The notes under the pieces are model-generated. The model was given only the letters and a program-made list of their open reading frames with translations, searched no databases and was not told the origin of the DNA. Source: Pseudomonadota bacterium (GTDB lineage: Bacteria; Pseudomonadota; Gammaproteobacteria; Steroidobacterales; Steroidobacteraceae). From it: a stretch of 7,951 bases of DNA. The stretch covers positions 1 to 7,951 of the forward strand of contig JAEZCR010000194.1 of the NCBI GenBank assembly GCA_023433465.1, read 5' to 3'. The position numbers were made by a program, and so were the translations under genes. Below are positions 5,290 to 7,951 of the stretch, piece after piece (positions within the stretch are counted from its first letter, which is position 1; each line of letters opens with the position of its first letter).

Positions 5290-7857
5290 ATGTCCCCTTC
5301 CATGTCTCTTGTCCGGTCCAAACAGGCCGCGGCACTGCTCGCCGTACCCTTTTTGATGTTGTTCGGATGCAAGGATGCAAGCCAGGAATCGTCCAAGGCC
5401 GCAGTGCAGGAAGCTCCCGGCACGGTTCATCCGGAGATCTGGCCATCGCCGAAGTGGCCGTTCGAGCCGGATGCCGCGCTCGAGGAAAAAGTCGCCGCGC
5501 TGCTCGCGAAGATGACGGTCGAGGAAAAGGTCGGCCAGGTCGTGCAGGGTGACATCGCGAGCATCACGCCCGCGGACATGAAGAAATATCACCTCGGTTC
5601 GGTGCTGAACGGCGGTGGTTCGTCTCCGGGGGGTGACGAATGGGCCTCGCCCGACAAGTGGCTGAAGCTCGCCGACGAGTTCTACTATGCGTCGATCGAC
5701 ACGAGCGACGGCGGCGTCGGCATCCCGATGATCTGGGGCACCGATGCGATGCACGGTCACAGCAACATCGTCGGCGCCGTGCTGTTTCCCCACAACGTCG
5801 GTCTCGGCGCGGCCAACAATCCGCAGTTGTTAGCGGACATCGCCCGCGTCACCGCCGAACAGGTGCGTACCACCGGCATCGACTGGACGTTCGCGCCCAC
5901 GGTGACCGTGCCGCAGGACGATCGCTGGGGCCGCGGCTACGAGGGATATTCGGAAGATCCGCGCCTGGTGGCCTCGTATGCCGGCGTGTTCGTGAAGGGT
6001 CTGCAGGGCGACCCGGCGTCGCCGGACTTCCTCAAGGGTCACTACGTGATCTCCTCGACCAAGCACTTCCTCGCGGACGGCGGCACTCACGAGGGCCGTG
6101 ACCAGGGCGACGCGCGCGGTCCGGAATCAGAGCTGGTGGAGATCCACAACGCGGGTTACGTGCCGGCCATCGAAGCCGGCGTGCAGACCATCATGATCTC
6201 CTTCTCGAGCTGGCAGGGTGTCAAGCACACCGGCAACAAGGGCCTCATGACCGACGTGCTCAAGAAGCGCATGAACTTCGACGGCTTCACGGTCGGCGAC
6301 TGGAACGCGCACGGCCAGGTCGAAGGCTGCACGAACGACAACTGTCCGCAAGCGCTGATCGCGGGTCTCGACATGTACATGGCGCCGGATTCCTGGCGCG
6401 GTCTGTACGAGAATCTCGTGAAGCAGGTGAAGGACGGCACGGTCCCGATGGAGCGTCTCGACGATGCCGTCACGCGCATCCTGCGCGTGAAGTTCCGCGC
6501 GGGTCTGTTCGAAGCGGGTCCACCGTCGAAGCGCGCGCTCGCGGGCAACTTCAAGATGCTCGCGTCGCCGGAACAGCGCGCGCTCGCGCGCGACGCCGTG
6601 CGCCAGTCGCTGGTGCTGCTCAAGAACAATGGCGACTTGCTGCCACTCGCGGCCAACAAACACGTGCTCGTCACGGGTGATGGCGCCGACAGCATCATGA
6701 AGCAGTCGGGTGGCTGGACCATCACGTGGCAGGGCACCGGGCTCAAGAACGCCGACTTCCCGGGCGGCACGTCGCTGTGGGGCGGCGTGCGCGCCGCGGT
6801 GAAAGCCGGCGGCGGCAGCGCCGAGCTCTCGACCGATGGCAGCTACAAGAAGAAGCCCGACTACGCGATCGTCGCGTTCGGCGAGAATCCGTACGCGGAG
6901 TTCCAGGGCGACCTCAAGGTGCTCACGCTGCCCGGCTCGATGACGCAGCATCTCGAGATCATGCAGAAGCTGCGCGCGGAGAACATTCCCGTGGTCGCGG
7001 TGCTGTTCTCGGGACGGCCGCTGTGGCAGAACCGCGAGCTCAATCTCGCGGATGCCTATGTCGCGGCGTGGCTGCCGGGCACCGAGGGCGGCGGTATCTC
7101 CGACGTGTTGTTCCGCAAGAAGGATGGTTCGGTGAATCATGACTTCACCGGCAAGCTGTCTTTCTCGTGGCCGAAGGATGCGACGGGCGAGCCGCTCAAC
7201 GTGAACCGCGAACCCTACGATCCGCTGTTCCCGTTCGGCTTTGGCCTGACGTACGCCGCACCGGCGGTGCTCGCCGAATTGTCCGAGGATCCGGGCATCC
7301 CGGCCGAACTCATGAACGTCGGGTCGTACTTCGACAAGGGCATCCCGGTTCCGCCGTGGTCGCTGCGCGTGTCGAATGGGCCGGACTCCACACGCATCAC
7401 GACGACGCCGGTCGACGCGATCGGCGGACGCGTGAAGGTCACCGCAATCGACGACACCGTGCAGGAAGGCGCGCGCCGCTTCGTGTTCGCGGGTGACGGC
7501 CCGGCGTCGATCGAGATCACGAGCGAGGGCACCGTCGACCTGTCGCGCGAAGCGAACGGCGACGTGATGCTGCTGGTGCGCCTGCGCCGCGACGCGGATG
7601 CGCCGAAGGACGTGACGATCGGCATGAGCTGTGGCGCGGGCTGCGGCGGCACCCTGCCGTTCGCGGACACGTTGCAGTCGCTGCCGGCGGGCAAGTTCCA
7701 GACCGTCGGCATCCCGCTCAAGTGTTTCCAGAAGGCGCAGGTCGACGTGAGCAAGGTGAACGAGGTGCTCGAGATCACCTCCTCCGGCAAGCTCGACGTA
7801 TCGTTCTCACAAGTGAAGCTCGGCACCGTCGCCGACAAGGTAGTTAGCTGCAACTGA
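5290..7857 (+). CDS. GH3 exo-1,3/1,4-beta-glucanase / beta-glucosidase, lipoprotein
   Basis: This 855-residue enzyme is predicted to remove glucose from the non-reducing ends of beta-glucans or beta-gluco-oligosaccharides. A lipoprotein signal (residues 1-27) ends in the lipobox LFGC with C27; K28 at +2 favours the outer membrane. The (beta/alpha)8 domain (about 60-410) carries WGTDAMHGH with D152, RWGRGYEGYSEDP (212-224), KHF (258-260) and GFTVGDWN with the nucleophile D337. The alpha/beta sandwich domain (about 430-655) carries GENPYAEFQGD, where E537 is the likely acid/base. A C-terminal beta-rich region (about 660-855) resembles the third domain of ExoP from Pseudoalteromonas, which has similar length and the same GDWN context. 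It has four cysteines (781, 785, 812, 854). The gene is divergent from the sugar-catabolic operon and probably supplies its substrate. Exact linkage preference cannot be read from the sequence. Confidence 0.92.
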   Translation: MSPSMSLVRSKQAAALLAVPFLMLFGCKDASQESSKAAVQEAPGTVHPEIWPSPKWPFEPDAALEEKVAALLAKMTVEEKVGQVVQGDIASITPADMKKYHLGSVLNGGGSSPGGDEWASPDKWLKLADEFYYASIDTSDGGVGIPMIWGTDAMHGHSNIVGAVLFPHNVGLGAANNPQLLADIARVTAEQVRTTGIDWTFAPTVTVPQDDRWGRGYEGYSEDPRLVASYAGVFVKGLQGDPASPDFLKGHYVISSTKHFLADGGTHEGRDQGDARGPESELVEIHNAGYVPAIEAGVQTIMISFSSWQGVKHTGNKGLMTDVLKKRMNFDGFTVGDWNAHGQVEGCTNDNCPQALIAGLDMYMAPDSWRGLYENLVKQVKDGTVPMERLDDAVTRILRVKFRAGLFEAGPPSKRALAGNFKMLASPEQRALARDAVRQSLVLLKNNGDLLPLAANKHVLVTGDGADSIMKQSGGWTITWQGTGLKNADFPGGTSLWGGVRAAVKAGGGSAELSTDGSYKKKPDYAIVAFGENPYAEFQGDLKVLTLPGSMTQHLEIMQKLRAENIPVVAVLFSGRPLWQNRELNLADAYVAAWLPGTEGGGISDVLFRKKDGSVNHDFTGKLSFSWPKDATGEPLNVNREPYDPLFPFGFGLTYAAPAVLAELSEDPGIPAELMNVGSYFDKGIPVPPWSLRVSNGPDSTRITTTPVDAIGGRVKVTAIDDTVQEGARRFVFAGDGPASIEITSEGTVDLSREANGDVMLLVRLRRDADAPKDVTIGMSCGAGCGGTLPFADTLQSLPAGKFQTVGIPLKCFQKAQVDVSKVNEVLEITSSGKLDVSFSQVKLGTVADKVVSCN

Positions 7858-7890
7858 ATGGGGGCAGCCCCGCTGAATGGGGGCAGCCCC
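7854..7890. repeat. Tandem 18-bp direct repeat spanning the GH3 stop codon
   Basis: CTGAATGGGGGCAGCCCC occurs at 7854-7871 and again, identically, at 7873-7890, a period of 19 bp. The TGA stop of the GH3 gene (7855-7857) lies inside the first copy. Each copy has an internal GGGG-CAG-CCCC arm pair. It may have arisen by slippage or be part of an intergenic repeat family. Confidence 0.8.
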
Positions 7891-7895
7891 CGTTT
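7879..7895 (+). terminator. Weak candidate terminator after GH3
   Basis: A GGGGG/CCCCC stem with a CAG loop (7879-7891) is followed by G and three T. It is positioned 22 nt after the stop, as an intrinsic terminator would be, but the T-run is short and the stem is only 5 bp. It lies in the second copy of the tandem repeat. Confidence 0.3.
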
Positions 7896-7901
7896 CCCAG
7901 C

Positions 7902-7923
7902 AAAAGGGGTCAGGCCTGACCCC
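7902..7923 (-). terminator. Perfect palindrome, REP-like; possible terminator for leftward transcription
   Basis: GGGGTCAGGCCTGACCCC (7906-7923) is a perfect 18-bp palindrome, able to fold as a 7-bp stem with a GGCC loop. Read leftward it is followed directly by TTTT (7905-7902), the form of an intrinsic terminator for a gene converging from the right of the window. GGGGTCAG...CTGACCCC palindromes are also common as dispersed intergenic repeats in GC-rich gammaproteobacteria, so it may be a REP-type element instead of, or as well as, a terminator. No gene is visible in 7858-7951. Confidence 0.45.
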
Positions 7924-7951
7924 GAATGACGCAAGAAGGGGCGCTCGCGAG

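Noticed and set aside
7854..7890. CRISPR-like repeat
   Set aside because: There are only two copies with a 1-bp gap, no spacers and no cas genes.

Overview
The window is GC-rich (roughly two thirds G+C by eye) and almost fully coding. Gene content points to a Gram-negative, carbohydrate-degrading proteobacterium: a GH3 glucanase made as a lipoprotein, a FucP/GluP-type sugar transporter, ROK-family proteins, and a tryptophan-halogenase-like flavoprotein of the kind often found in sugar loci of gammaproteobacteria and Caulobacter-like bacteria. A gammaproteobacterium near Xanthomonadales/Steroidobacterales is my best guess. No rRNA or other marker gene confirms it.

Layout. A 155-bp divergent intergenic region (5135-5289) separates two transcription units. 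To the left, on the minus strand, runs a tight five-gene cluster, in transcription order: a halogenase-like FAD protein (3563-5134), a ROK fructokinase/mannokinase (2611-3558, GTG start), a ROK transcriptional regulator (1412-2614, ATGA overlap with the kinase), an MFS sugar transporter (97-1377), and the first 28 codons of an AGE-family epimerase/isomerase that runs off the left edge (1-85). Gaps are 4, -4, 34 and 11 nt, so this is very likely one operon. To the right, on the plus strand, is a single 855-residue GH3 exo-beta-glucanase/glucosidase (5290-7857). It is followed by a repeat- and palindrome-rich tail (7854-7951).

How the genes may work together (inference). The GH3 lipoprotein releases monosaccharide from beta-glucan or a related glycan in the periplasm. 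The MFS protein imports a hexose, the AGE enzyme interconverts aldose and ketose (mannose to fructose is the simplest reading beside a fructokinase), and the ROK kinase makes the 6-phosphate. The ROK regulator is the likely local sensor. The halogenase-like protein leads the operon but lacks every signature catalytic residue of flavin-dependent halogenases that I can align, so its role is unknown; this is the most interesting item here. I see no defence system, CRISPR array, transposase, tRNA or rRNA.
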